The notes: generated by a model from the letters alone, not told the origin. Counted from the stretch's first letter, positions 1 to 7,834 are shown. The stretch: 64,000 nucleotides of DNA from Bacteroidaceae bacterium (GCA_017617315.1 JAFZWM010000014.1:62001-126000); one strand, 5' to 3'. Program-made: numbers and translations.

Positions 1-530
1 TAAGGTGCGGCAAGCTGCGGAAGCCATTGGGTGTGCTTCTTGAAAGCCTCTTCGAACTCAAGGTCGCACACATCGTTTCTTCCGGCATAGAAGTTTAGCA
101 GGCCGTCAAAGCCAATGCTCTTCTCGCTCATTATATATGTGCCTACCGGAGTGTAAGGCTGGAGCCCGCCACATGTGCCGATTCTCACGATTTCGAGAGT
201 GCGGTGCTCTGGTTTTTCCTCGCGGGTGTTGAAGTCGATGTTTGCCAGTGCGTCAAGTTCGTTAAGCACAATGTCTATGTTGTCGCAGCCTATTCCCGTG
301 CTCAGCACGGTTATTCTCTTGCCCTTGTACTGGCCTGTGATGGTGTGGAACTCACGGCTCTCAATATCACATTCCTTGCTGTCGAAGAAACTTGCCACCA
401 GATTCACTCTGCCTGGATCACCTACAAGAATCACCTTGTCTGCCAACTGTTCTGGCTTGAGGTGAAGGTGGAATACAGAACCATCCTCGTTTATGATGAG
501 TTCTGATGATGCGAAATACTTTTTAGCCAT
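1..530 (-). CDS. nucleoside phosphorylase, uridine phosphorylase-like (3' end beyond window)
   Basis: The frame starts at the ATG complementary to 528-530 (MAKKYFASSEL...) and runs off the left edge, so about 176 codons are visible. The translation carries VILVGDPGRV near residue 35 and RIGTCGGLQ near 120, the phosphate- and nucleoside-binding signatures of the PNP/UDP family of trimeric or hexameric phosphorylases, which split nucleosides with phosphate in the cytosol. The family assignment is firm. The choice of uridine rather than another nucleoside is inferred from overall resemblance to the Bacteroidales uridine phosphorylase-like proteins, because the substrate-defining C-terminal part is missing here. 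It is divergent from the rhamnose operon and has its own promoter at 565-572. Confidence 0.88.
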   Translation of the reverse strand, partial: MAKKYFASSELIINEDGSVFHLHLKPEQLADKVILVGDPGRVNLVASFFDSKECDIESREFHTITGQYKGKRITVLSTGIGCDNIDIVLNELDALANIDFNTREEKPEHRTLEIVRIGTCGGLQPYTPVGTYIMSEKSIGFDGLLNFYAGRNDVCDLEFEEAFKKHTQWLPQLAAP

Positions 531-564
531 AGTATTCTGTATTTTATATGTTCTATATGAATTA

Positions 565-572
565 CAAAGGTA
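565..572 (-). promoter_or_regulatory. -7 box TACCTTTG for the nucleoside phosphorylase
   Basis: Matches the Bacteroidetes TAnnTTTG consensus, 35 bp upstream of the start codon. No clear -33 TTTG was seen. Confidence 0.55.
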
Positions 573-786
573 TAAAAATAAATCCGATTCTTTTGCATGA
601 ATTTTGAATAATGTTGCTTTTTTCTGTCAGAAGAAGGAAAAATCCGTGTGCGCACAACATTTTACAACTGCGTGAGCAGCAACGCCAAAAACATAGTCTG
701 TTTGTACCTTTGTTAATGTCGTAATTTGATTATGATATTTTTATCTCGTAAAATTGATATTTCCGAAAAATATTTGCACTAAGATA

Positions 787-816
787 TTTGCCGTTAACGC
801 AAAAAATGTATCTTTG
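787..816 (+). promoter_or_regulatory. promoter of the rhamnose operon
   Basis: TTTG at 787-790, an 18-bp spacer, then TATCTTTG at 809-816. This is close to the Bacteroidetes sigma-ABfr consensus, with the start codon 26 bp downstream. Confidence 0.75.
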
Positions 817-841
817 CGACATTACAAATACTATTTAGCTA

Positions 842-2302
842 ATGAAAAAATGTTTCTTTGCGGTCGATCTTGGAGCTACAAGTGGCCGTACAATGTTGGG
901 CTCATTTGCCGACGGCAAGTGCGAACTGAAAGAAGTGAACAGATTTGCCAATCATCTTGTAGAGATGAACGGACATTTCTTTTGGGACATATACGAACTG
1001 TACTACAATATTGTCGATGGATTGAAACTTGCATCTGCAATGGATGTCGAGATTACATCTATCGGTATCGATACATGGGGCGTTGATTTCGTTACTGTTG
1101 GAAAGGACGGAATGTTCCTTCGCCAGCCATACGCATACCGCGACCCTCATACCGAAGGCGCACCGGAGAAGTTCTTCGAGAAGTACGACCGAAAGAAACT
1201 GTACGAGCAGACTGGTATTCAGGTGATGAACTTCAACTCTCTGTTCCAGTTCGACACGCTCCGCCGCAACAATTGCAGCGCACTTGCCAATGCCGATAAG
1301 ATTCTCTTCATTCCTGATGCCCTGAGCTACTTGCTCACAGGACAGATGGTTTGCGAATACACAATCGCTACGACTGCGCAGATTGTAAACGCGCGCACAT
1401 TTAAGCTTGAACCGGAGATTCTGAAGGTCGTTGGACTTACAGAAAACAGCTTCGGAAAGTTTGTTTATCCAGGCGAGAAAGTAGGCGAACTTACTGCCGA
1501 GGTGCAGAAGCAGACAGGCCTTGGCGCAATCCCAGTCATTGCCGTTGCCGGACACGACACAGGCTCTGCCGTAGCCGCCGTTCCTGCTGTAAGCAAAAAT
1601 TTCGCTTACCTCAGCAGCGGTACTTGGAGTCTTATGGGCGTTGAAACCGAAGAGCCTGTAATCACTGCCGAGACTGAAAGACTGAACTTTACAAACGAGG
1701 GCGGCGTACAGCACACCATCCGCCTTCTGAAGAATATATGCGGTATGTGGCTTCTTGAGCGCTGCCGTCCAAACTGGGGCACAACCGACTACGGCCAGCT
1801 GATTGCCGGAGCCGAGGCTTCTGAGCCGTTCAAGTGCCTTATCGATCCAGACGACCAGATGTTTGCAAATCCGGCCGATATGGAGACTGCAATCAAGGAT
1901 TATTGCAAGAAGACATCTCAGCCTGTTCCTGCAAGCAGAGACGAAATCGTACGTTGCATCTTCGACAGCCTTGCACTCAGATACCGCGAGGTGCTTGAGA
2001 TGCTCCGCACGCTCACTCCAAACAGCATCGACACGCTTCATATCATTGGCGGAGGCAGCCGCAACAAGTTCCTCAACCAGTGTACGGCCAATGCCATCGG
2101 CTTGACAGTCGTTGCCGGACCGTCAGAGGCTACTGCCATCGGTAACGTTATGGTGCAGGCTATGGCAGCAGGCGAGGCTACCGATCTTTACGCTATGCGA
2201 AAGGTGCTTGCCGGCACATTGCAGCTCGACACATTCGAGCCACAGAACGTAGAGGCATGGGATGCAGCATACGCTAAGTTTAAGAAAATTGTAAACAGAT
2301 AA
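842..2302 (+). CDS. rhaB: L-rhamnulokinase
   Basis: ATP-dependent kinase that converts L-rhamnulose to L-rhamnulose-1-phosphate in the cytosol. The 486-residue product has the FGGY-kinase layout: an N-terminal phosphate-binding segment (FFAVDLGATSGRTMLG, residues 5-20), VAGHDTGSAVAAVP near 235, LSSGTWSLMG near 258, and a C-terminal adenosine motif IIGGGSRNKFLNQ near 400. These fit rhamnulokinase better than xylulo- or glycerol kinase, and its place directly before rhamnose isomerase settles the substrate. First gene of a four-gene operon, 31 bp before rhaA. In Bacteroides the same gene is called rhaK. Confidence 0.96.
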   Translation: MKKCFFAVDLGATSGRTMLGSFADGKCELKEVNRFANHLVEMNGHFFWDIYELYYNIVDGLKLASAMDVEITSIGIDTWGVDFVTVGKDGMFLRQPYAYRDPHTEGAPEKFFEKYDRKKLYEQTGIQVMNFNSLFQFDTLRRNNCSALANADKILFIPDALSYLLTGQMVCEYTIATTAQIVNARTFKLEPEILKVVGLTENSFGKFVYPGEKVGELTAEVQKQTGLGAIPVIAVAGHDTGSAVAAVPAVSKNFAYLSSGTWSLMGVETEEPVITAETERLNFTNEGGVQHTIRLLKNICGMWLLERCRPNWGTTDYGQLIAGAEASEPFKCLIDPDDQMFANPADMETAIKDYCKKTSQPVPASRDEIVRCIFDSLALRYREVLEMLRTLTPNSIDTLHIIGGGSRNKFLNQCTANAIGLTVVAGPSEATAIGNVMVQAMAAGEATDLYAMRKVLAGTLQLDTFEPQNVEAWDAAYAKFKKIVNR

Positions 2303-2333
2303 AAAAACAACTATAATTTTAATATAAGAAATT

Positions 2334-3587
2334 ATGAAAGAATCGCTTATTCATTCAGCTTATGAGGTAGCGAAAGAACGCTACGCTGAACTTGGTATTG
2401 ATACAGAGAAGGTAATTGCACAGCTTCAGGATTTCCATTTGTCAATGCACTGCTGGCAGGCCGATGACGTACACGGCTTCGAGCCAAAGGCAGGCGCAAT
2501 GTCTGGCGGTATCCAGAGCACAGGCGACTATCCAGGTGCTGCACGCAACATCGACGAGCTTCGTGCCGACATTCTCAAGGCTAAGAGCCTTATTCCTGGT
2601 ACACACCGCTTAAATCTTCACGAGATTTACGGAGAGTTTAACGGAAAGTTCATCGACCGTAACGAATGTAGCGTTGATATGTTCAAAGGTTGGATGGAGT
2701 GGGGTAAGGAAAACAACACTAAGCTCGACTTCAACTCAACAAACTTCTCACACCCAAAGAGTGGCAACCTTACAATCTCTAACCCTAACAAGGAGATTCG
2801 CGACTTCTGGATTGAGCACATGAAGCGCTGCCGCGAGATTGCAAACGCAATGGGTGAGTATCAGAACGATCCTTGTATCATCAACCTGTGGATTCACGAC
2901 GGTTCTAAGGATGTTACTGTAAACCGTATGCAGTATCGCGCTCAGTTGAAGGAGAGCCTCGACGAGATTCTTGCAACTAAGTACAAGTGGGAGAAGCCAT
3001 GCCTTGAGTCAAAGGTATTCGGAATCGGCCTTGAGTCAATGACTGTTGGTTCTAACGACTTCTACAACGCATACGCTTCAAAGAACAACGTGATGGTAAC
3101 TCTCGATACCGGTCACTTCCACCCAACTGAGTCTATCGGCGACAAGGTAAGCTCATTGCTTCTGTTCGTTCCTGAGTTGATGCTTCACGTATCACGCCCA
3201 GTACGTTGGGATTCTGACCACGTTACAATCATGGACGACCTTACAACTGAGTTGTTCTACGAGATTGTCCGTGCAGGTGCTATCGATCGCGTACACTACG
3301 GTCTCGACTACTTCGACGGTTCTATCAACCGTATCGGTGCATACGTTGTAGGTTCACGCGCTGCTCAGAAGTGTATGACTCGCGCATTGCTTGAGCCTGT
3401 ACAGCAGATTCGCGACTTGGAGAACGCTGGTCAGGGCTTCGAGAAACTTGCTACTATCGAGGAGCACAAGGCTATGCCATGGAACGCTGTTTACGATGAG
3501 TTCTGCCTCCGCAACAATGTTCCTGTTGGTCTTGACTTCATCAAGGAGTGCCAGGAGTACGAGAAGAACGTAACACTTAAGAGATAA
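2334..3587 (+). CDS. rhaA: L-rhamnose isomerase
   Basis: Converts L-rhamnose to L-rhamnulose, the step before RhaB. The 417-residue length equals that of known enzymes. The TIM-barrel signatures of the family are visible: SMHCWQADDVHGFE near residue 37, INLWIHDGSKD near 184, and VTLDTGHFHPTESI near 260, whose Glu, Asp and His residues supply metal ligands. No signal peptide, so cytosolic. The codon choice looks like a well-expressed gene (mostly aac, aag, gag). A long hairpin follows at 3604-3650 before rhaT. Called rhaI in Bacteroides. Confidence 0.97.
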   Translation: MKESLIHSAYEVAKERYAELGIDTEKVIAQLQDFHLSMHCWQADDVHGFEPKAGAMSGGIQSTGDYPGAARNIDELRADILKAKSLIPGTHRLNLHEIYGEFNGKFIDRNECSVDMFKGWMEWGKENNTKLDFNSTNFSHPKSGNLTISNPNKEIRDFWIEHMKRCREIANAMGEYQNDPCIINLWIHDGSKDVTVNRMQYRAQLKESLDEILATKYKWEKPCLESKVFGIGLESMTVGSNDFYNAYASKNNVMVTLDTGHFHPTESIGDKVSSLLLFVPELMLHVSRPVRWDSDHVTIMDDLTTELFYEIVRAGAIDRVHYGLDYFDGSINRIGAYVVGSRAAQKCMTRALLEPVQQIRDLENAGQGFEKLATIEEHKAMPWNAVYDEFCLRNNVPVGLDFIKECQEYEKNVTLKR

Positions 3588-3603
3588 TAAATAAAGGAGT
3601 TTG

Positions 3604-3650
3604 TACCCCTTGCCCCTTCTTTTTCCAAAGGAAGGGGTTTGGGGTATTTT
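3604..3650 (+). repeat. REP-like palindrome / intercistronic hairpin
   Basis: TACCCC (3604-3609) and CCCCTTC (3613-3619) pair with GAAGGGG (3631-3637) and GGGGTA (3641-3646), followed by TTTT. It could end part of the transcription after rhaA, stabilise the upstream mRNA, or be a copy of a dispersed palindrome. Confidence 0.6.
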
Positions 3651-3672
3651 CTGTATATAAAAATTCTGTTAC

Positions 3673-4707
3673 ATGGAATTGATAATAGGACTTTTGATTA
3701 TTGCTGTCGGCGCATTTTGCCAGTCGTCTTGCTATGTGCCGATTAACAAGATAAAGAACTGGAGCTGGGAGAGTTATTGGATTGTTCAGGGCGTGTTTGC
3801 GTGGGTTTTGTTCCCATTCTTGGGAGCGATGCTTGCCGTGCCGGAAGGCCACAGCTTCTGTGAACTGTTTGCCGAGACAAGTTCGTTCAATATTTGGATG
3901 ACAGTTCTGTTTGGCGTGCTTTGGGGCGTTGGCGGACTTACATTCGGATTGTCAATGCGCTATCTTGGCGTTGCGCTTGGCCAGAGCATCGCGCTTGGCA
4001 CATGTGCCGGCTTGGGAACGATAATGGGCCCAGTTCTGCTCAATGTCTTCTTCCCAGAACTTAACGCACTTTCTTCGCTCACATTCTCTGTGATTCTTGG
4101 TGTGGTTGTAACGCTCGTTGGTATTGCCATTATCGGTGTTGCAGGTTCGATGAAGGCTTCATCATTGTCTGAGGAAGAGAAGAAAGAAGCCGTTAAGGAC
4201 TTTAACTTCCCTAAAGGTCTTGCAATCGCGCTGCTTGCCGGCTTCATGAGCGGATGCTTCAACGTTGGTCTTGAGTTCGGAAAGGATATTCACTTTGCCG
4301 ATTCAGACCCTATGTATGCTACACTTCCTGCTACATTGTTGGTAACTCTCGGCGGATTCGTTACAAATCTTATTTACTGCTTCTATCAGAACAACGTAAA
4401 CAAGACATGGGACGACTACAAGAAGACTGATGTTTGGGGCAACAATCTGTTGTTCTGTGCCCTGGCTGGTGCTTTGTGGTACAGTCAGTTCTTCGGACTG
4501 TCTCTTGGCAAGGGCTTCCTTACATCATCTGAGACACTTACAACATTGTCTTTCTGCATCCTCATGGCGTTCAATGTGGTATTCTCTAATGTTTGGGGCA
4601 TTATACTTAAGGAATGGAAAGGCTGTTCACGCAAGACCATTACCGTTCTTATCATCGGTATCGTGGTGCTGATTATTTCTACTTTCCTTCCAAAGTTGAT
4701 AGGATAA
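3673..4707 (+). CDS. rhaT: L-rhamnose-proton symporter
   Basis: Inner-membrane importer of L-rhamnose driven by the proton gradient. The 344-residue product matches the length of RhaT and shows about ten hydrophobic segments with the family's characteristic start (LIIGLLIIAVGAFCQSSCYVP), an interior GLTFGLSMRYLGVALGQSIALG segment spanning roughly residues 88-109, and a short charged cytoplasmic loop (SLSEEEKKEAVKDF) near 165. It stands between isomerase and aldolase, 85 bp after rhaA and 19 bp before rhaD. Called rhaP in Bacteroides. There is no outer-membrane transporter in the cluster, so rhamnose is presumably taken up as the free sugar. Confidence 0.95.
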   Translation: MELIIGLLIIAVGAFCQSSCYVPINKIKNWSWESYWIVQGVFAWVLFPFLGAMLAVPEGHSFCELFAETSSFNIWMTVLFGVLWGVGGLTFGLSMRYLGVALGQSIALGTCAGLGTIMGPVLLNVFFPELNALSSLTFSVILGVVVTLVGIAIIGVAGSMKASSLSEEEKKEAVKDFNFPKGLAIALLAGFMSGCFNVGLEFGKDIHFADSDPMYATLPATLLVTLGGFVTNLIYCFYQNNVNKTWDDYKKTDVWGNNLLFCALAGALWYSQFFGLSLGKGFLTSSETLTTLSFCILMAFNVVFSNVWGIILKEWKGCSRKTITVLIIGIVVLIISTFLPKLIG

Positions 4708-4726
4708 TTAAAACATAATAAACAAA

Positions 4727-5548
4727 ATGAAAAGTATTCTTGACGGTCGCGACGGACTGAAAGCTGTCGTTGATCAAATTGCCGAGGTTACCGGTTACCT
4801 CTGGCAGAAAGGTTGGGCTGAGCGTAACGGCGGTAACATCACCGTAAACGTTACGGAGTTCATGGACGATGAGTGCAAGGCTATGCCTGCCATTGCACCT
4901 GTTAAGCAGATTGGCATGGTTCTGCCACAGCTTAAGGGCAAGTATTTCTATTGCAAGGGCACTGGCAAGCGTATGCGCGACTTGGCACGCTGGCCTATGC
5001 AGAATGGCTCTATCGTTCGTATCTGCGATGATTGCGCAAGCTACGAGATTATTGCCGACGAGCCTGTTGCTCCTACATCAGAGCTCCCAACACATCTTGC
5101 ATTGCAGAACTATCTGCTCGAGACTGGCTCATGCTATAAGGCAACTCTGCACACTCATCCGATAGAACTTGTGGCAATGAGCCACATCCAGCGTTTCTTG
5201 CGCGACGATGAGATGACACGCGTGCTTTGGTCTATGATTCCAGAGACTCTTGCCTTTGCTCCGCTTGGCATTGGTATCGTGCCTTACGGTCTGCCTTCAT
5301 CTGTTGAACTTGCAAAGGACACTTTGGAGAAGATTAAGACTCACGACGTTGTGCTTTGGGAGAAGCATGGCACAGTAGCCGTAGGTCAGGACATCATGGA
5401 TGCCTTCGACCAGACTGACGTGCTCTGCAAGGCTGCTAACATCTACATGTGCGCCCGCAACATGGGCAGCGAGCCTGATGGAATGACTCCTGAGGCCATG
5501 AAGGAAGTGCAGGATGTATTCAACCTGCCAAAGAAGCGTCCGTGCTAA
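4727..5548 (+). CDS. rhaD: rhamnulose-1-phosphate aldolase
   Basis: Class II zinc aldolase that cleaves L-rhamnulose-1-phosphate to dihydroxyacetone phosphate and L-lactaldehyde. The 273-residue protein has the family's AERNGGNITVN phosphate-binding stretch near residue 32, the metal-binding THPIELVAMSH segment near 144 (two of the His ligands), and LWEKHGTVAVG near 209 (third His). Cytosolic. It is the last gene of the operon and is followed by a strong terminator. The lactaldehyde oxidoreductase gene (rhaO/fucO) that usually follows in Bacteroides is not here. Confidence 0.96.
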   Translation: MKSILDGRDGLKAVVDQIAEVTGYLWQKGWAERNGGNITVNVTEFMDDECKAMPAIAPVKQIGMVLPQLKGKYFYCKGTGKRMRDLARWPMQNGSIVRICDDCASYEIIADEPVAPTSELPTHLALQNYLLETGSCYKATLHTHPIELVAMSHIQRFLRDDEMTRVLWSMIPETLAFAPLGIGIVPYGLPSSVELAKDTLEKIKTHDVVLWEKHGTVAVGQDIMDAFDQTDVLCKAANIYMCARNMGSEPDGMTPEAMKEVQDVFNLPKKRPC

Positions 5549-5563
5549 GAAAATAAATATGAT

Positions 5564-5603
5564 AACGGGGGTGCAGTTTTTTTGCTGTTGCCCCCGTTTT
5601 TTT
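5564..5603 (+). terminator. terminator of the rhamnose operon
   Basis: ACGGGGG (5565-5571) pairs with CCCCCGT (5591-5597), followed by a run of seven T. Confidence 0.88.
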
Positions 5604-5638
5604 GTGCTTCGGCTTCGGGCGGAAAAAGATAAAAAATG

Positions 5639-5646
5639 TATCTTTG
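5639..5646 (+). promoter_or_regulatory. -7 box TATCTTTG of the hemerythrin/LuxR pair
   Basis: Perfect TAnnTTTG match. It lies inside the longest possible reading frame (from 5636), so transcription begins downstream of that start. This argues for translation from the ATG at 5669. Confidence 0.75.
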
Positions 5647-5668
5647 CACAAAGATAAAATATGCTTTT

Positions 5669-6370
5669 ATGATACAGAACAGAAAACTGTTTGCAGCCGA
5701 TGACAAGCTTGCAAATGTAGTGGCTGAATTTCACGACATAATACTCGTCTTTCCACGTTTTGGAATAAATCTTGGATTTGGCGACCGTTCTATTGCCGAG
5801 GTCTGCAAGATGTACGGCGTTGATGTAAACCTCTTCCTCATGGTTTGCAACATCTACAGTTTCGAGGATTACTATCCAGAATCGTTCCTTAACGAGCAGC
5901 AGCTCAAGTCGCTCATCGACTATCTGCTCAAGTCGCACAGATATTATCTCGACGAGCGCGTGGGGCACATTGCCAACCATCTTATGCACATCGCCAACAG
6001 CATAGAGCCAAAGTTCGGCACAATACTCCGCAAGTTCTTCGACGACTACCGTGCCGAGGTGGTGAGCCATTTCAGCTACGAGGAAGAAAATGTTTTCCCT
6101 TATATCGAATCGCTGCTCGAGGGTGGCGAGAGAGGCACGTTCTGTATCCGTCAGTTTGAGGAGAATCACAGTAACATAGAAGATAAACTCGATGACCTGA
6201 TCAACATCATCGTCAAGTACTTGCCGGGCGATTCTCTGCCGCGGGAGCGCACATCGGTGCTTTTCGACCTCTTCCGCTTGTCGAAGGACTTGAAGAAGCA
6301 TGCGCTTATCGAGGATTATTTATTGGCACCATCAGTTGAAGCATTGGAGGACAGGAGAAATGAAGAATAA
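5669..6370 (+). CDS. hemerythrin/RIC-like (ScdA/YtfE-type) protein
   Basis: The 233-residue product has two parts. Residues 10-62 resemble the ScdA/RIC N-terminal domain (VFPRFGINLGFGDRSIAEVC), but the Cys-Cys pair typical of that domain (HGIDFCCGG-like) is replaced by Leu-Gly-Phe-Gly. Residues 85-220 form a four-helix hemerythrin-type domain with H90, H134-x3-E138, H167 and H211-x3-E215 as likely di-iron ligands. Known relatives repair iron-sulfur clusters or sense oxygen or NO. The start at 5669 is chosen because the upstream promoter overlaps the longer frame. It overlaps the next gene by 11 bp, which suggests translational coupling and a joint sensing role. No signal peptide. Confidence 0.85.
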   Translation: MIQNRKLFAADDKLANVVAEFHDIILVFPRFGINLGFGDRSIAEVCKMYGVDVNLFLMVCNIYSFEDYYPESFLNEQQLKSLIDYLLKSHRYYLDERVGHIANHLMHIANSIEPKFGTILRKFFDDYRAEVVSHFSYEEENVFPYIESLLEGGERGTFCIRQFEENHSNIEDKLDDLINIIVKYLPGDSLPRERTSVLFDLFRLSKDLKKHALIEDYLLAPSVEALEDRRNEE

Positions 6371-6983
6371 GGTTGTTTTGTTAAGCGATTCAGAAATTGT
6401 GTCAATGGGCATGACTGCCATCATTGGAAGTATGCCCGATGTTGTTTTGGTTGAACGTACTTCTTCGATAGAACTGGCACAGTCGGCCATCATCCACAAC
6501 AGAGCCGAAATTCTGATAGTAGAGCCGCATATCATAGATTATTCAAGCCGAAACAATATACGAAATGTCTTTCACAACATTCCCTCAACACTCAGTTATA
6601 GCATCATAGCCATTGCATCGCACTACACAGAGCGCGATGTGCTGAAGCAGTTTGACGGCTGCATCGAGCTGTCAGACAGCGTGGGGAGGATAGAAGAGGT
6701 GCTCCGCCAGTGCCGCTCGGACGAGAAGCCGAAGGACGAAGCGGTGGCAGAGAGCAGCATATACGCCATGAACGAGGATTTGTCGGAGCGCGAGCTGGAG
6801 GTGCTGATTGCCGTTGCCAAGGGCTTGCAGAACAAGGAGATTGCCGAGACTCTGAATATCTCGGTTCACACCGTGATGTCGCACCGAAAGAACATCATTG
6901 CAAAGACAGGAATAAAGTCGATTGCCGGTCTCACGGTCTATGCCTTGATGAACGGCCTGATAGAGGAATCGGCAATAAAGTAG
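6360..6983 (+). CDS. LuxR/NarL-type regulator with degenerate receiver domain
   Basis: 207 residues. Residues 1-120 have the fold pattern of a response-regulator receiver (KVVLLSDSEIVSMGM at the start), but the phosphoacceptor position reads ILIVEPH, giving Glu55 where Asp is expected. Residues 140-205 are a typical LuxR helix-turn-helix (LSERELEVLIAVAKGLQNKE, then HTVMSHRKNI). A Glu can mimic phosphorylation or mark a phospho-independent regulator. No histidine kinase is nearby; the overlapping upstream gene is a hemerythrin-like protein, so input may be redox or iron status via that partner. The start at 6360 is used because the longer frame lies wholly within the preceding gene. Confidence 0.9.
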   Translation: MKNKVVLLSDSEIVSMGMTAIIGSMPDVVLVERTSSIELAQSAIIHNRAEILIVEPHIIDYSSRNNIRNVFHNIPSTLSYSIIAIASHYTERDVLKQFDGCIELSDSVGRIEEVLRQCRSDEKPKDEAVAESSIYAMNEDLSERELEVLIAVAKGLQNKEIAETLNISVHTVMSHRKNIIAKTGIKSIAGLTVYALMNGLIEESAIK

Positions 6984-6996
6984 AAGGAAAAAATAT

Positions 6997-7033
6997 AAGA
7001 CGCATCATGTTACCCAACAGGATGCGTCTTTTG
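6997..7033 (+). terminator. terminator after the LuxR-type gene
   Basis: AAGACGCATC (6997-7006) pairs with GATGCGTCTT (7021-7030), 10 bp, followed by TT. Confidence 0.8.
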
Positions 7034-7089
7034 TACTAATAAATAAAATAAACAAACTTATGTAATAAACGACTTAATCTAAACTATGG

Positions 7090-7230
7090 CTAATTTTTGT
7101 TGCAGTTGCACTTCTTTCCGCAAGAATTGCAGTTGCATTTTCCCTTACCACTTGCCGCTTTCCAGAAGTGGTACGCTGCGCAACAAAACGTTACAGCAAC
7201 GATTGCGTAAACTAATATATCTTGAAACAT
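7090..7230 (-). CDS. Cys-rich membrane microprotein (FeoB-associated type)
   Basis: 46 residues: one transmembrane segment (residues 4-22, ILVYAIVAVTFCCAAYHF) followed by a short tail holding CNCNSCGKKCNCNKN, six cysteines in alternating spacing suited to metal binding. It resembles the FeoB-associated Cys-rich membrane proteins, but no feoAB is in this window. The start at 7230 is favoured over the longer frame (to 7284) because a -7 box lies at 7254-7261 and a strong AAAGGAGA Shine-Dalgarno sits at 7239-7246, unusual for this phylum. Its promoter shares its layout with that of the haem operon. Confidence 0.75.
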   Translation of the reverse strand: MFQDILVYAIVAVTFCCAAYHFWKAASGKGKCNCNSCGKKCNCNKN

Positions 7231-7253
7231 GTTCTGTATCTCCTTTACATTTG

Positions 7254-7261
7254 CAAAGATA
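7254..7261 (-). promoter_or_regulatory. -7 box TATCTTTG of the Cys-rich microprotein gene
   Basis: Perfect match to the Bacteroidetes -7 element, about 24 bp upstream of the start codon. Confidence 0.75.
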
Positions 7262-7288
7262 GGGGTTTTAAATGTTGCCGGCAATACC

Positions 7289-7336
7289 TAAAATTAGTGA
7301 TTTAAGCATTTCGGAGTCATTATTTATAGTGATAAA
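7289..7336 (-). promoter_or_regulatory. paired TAGTGAT elements upstream of the microprotein promoter
   Basis: On the plus strand TAGTGAT occurs at 7295-7301 (within taaaattagtgattta) and again at 7327-7333 (tttatagtgataaa), 32 bp apart. The first begins 34 bp beyond the outer edge of the -7 box. The same spacing is found at the haem operon promoter (30415-30452). Confidence 0.55.
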
Positions 7337-7368
7337 GAAACAGCGTATTGTTGTGATACGCTGTTTCT
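7336..7368 (-). terminator. hairpin between two minus-strand genes
   Basis: AGAAACAGCGTAT (7336-7348) and ATACGCTGTTTCT (7356-7368) form a perfect 13-bp stem with a 7-nt loop just after the 7376 stop codon. Confidence 0.8.
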
Positions 7369-7375
7369 GAGTTGG

Positions 7376-7771
7376 TTACACGAGTTTGTCCTTTATGAGC
7401 CTTGCGTCATTTTCTTCGAAAAAAATTACGTCTGTAACCGGCGAATATTTAAGCGAAACATATCTGAAAAGTTGCAGTGCTGCAAAATTTCCGTCGCGCG
7501 ACGTGCACAGTTCAAGCAGGTAGTTTCCGTTAACCGTCGTAACGGGGTGGAAGTTCTCGAGCGTTATTATAAGCTTGTCGTGCGGCATGTTCAGAATGGT
7601 GTTGAGCCTTCCGCCGATCTCTGGCGAGTATTCGAGCGTCTTTGCGTCAATCTCGCTGTTTGTAGGTAGAAAAACCGCCTTGCTGCATAGCCCGAAGAAC
7701 GAGTCGGTTATCTTAATTCTCGCATCGTTGCAGATGCTCTTTGCCATCTGCAAATTCTTGATTTTTGTCAT
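7376..7771 (-). CDS. hypothetical protein, 131 residues
   Basis: I do not recognise a characterised family. The protein is soluble-looking, has no signal peptide or membrane segment, and begins MTKIKNLQMAKSI, so an internal start at the second Met is possible. The sequence has a balanced composition with alternating hydrophobic and charged residues, and it ends with a proper terminator, which argues for a real gene. It follows a small secreted-protein-like gene on the same strand, 63 bp downstream of that gene's stop. Function unknown. Confidence 0.7.
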   Translation of the reverse strand: MTKIKNLQMAKSICNDARIKITDSFFGLCSKAVFLPTNSEIDAKTLEYSPEIGGRLNTILNMPHDKLIITLENFHPVTTVNGNYLLELCTSRDGNFAALQLFRYVSLKYSPVTDVIFFEENDARLIKDKLV

Positions 7772-7834
7772 AAATGTTTCTTTTAATTCTTTTGTTGATA
7801 ATCTTGTCTTTTTTCTCGATGGAAGAGAGACAAG

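Larger units (their letters stand above)
531..841. other. divergent intergenic region (311 bp)
   Basis: AT-rich spacer between the phosphorylase gene and the rhamnose operon. It holds one promoter in each direction. No small ORF or RNA is supported. A RhaR/AraC-type site would be expected here if the operon is rhamnose-induced, but I could not define one. Confidence 0.6.

Noticed and set aside
902-2041. Long open frame (379 codons) on the minus strand inside rhaB
   Set aside because: It is the antisense shadow of a well-recognised kinase; the translation has no family features and no promoter.
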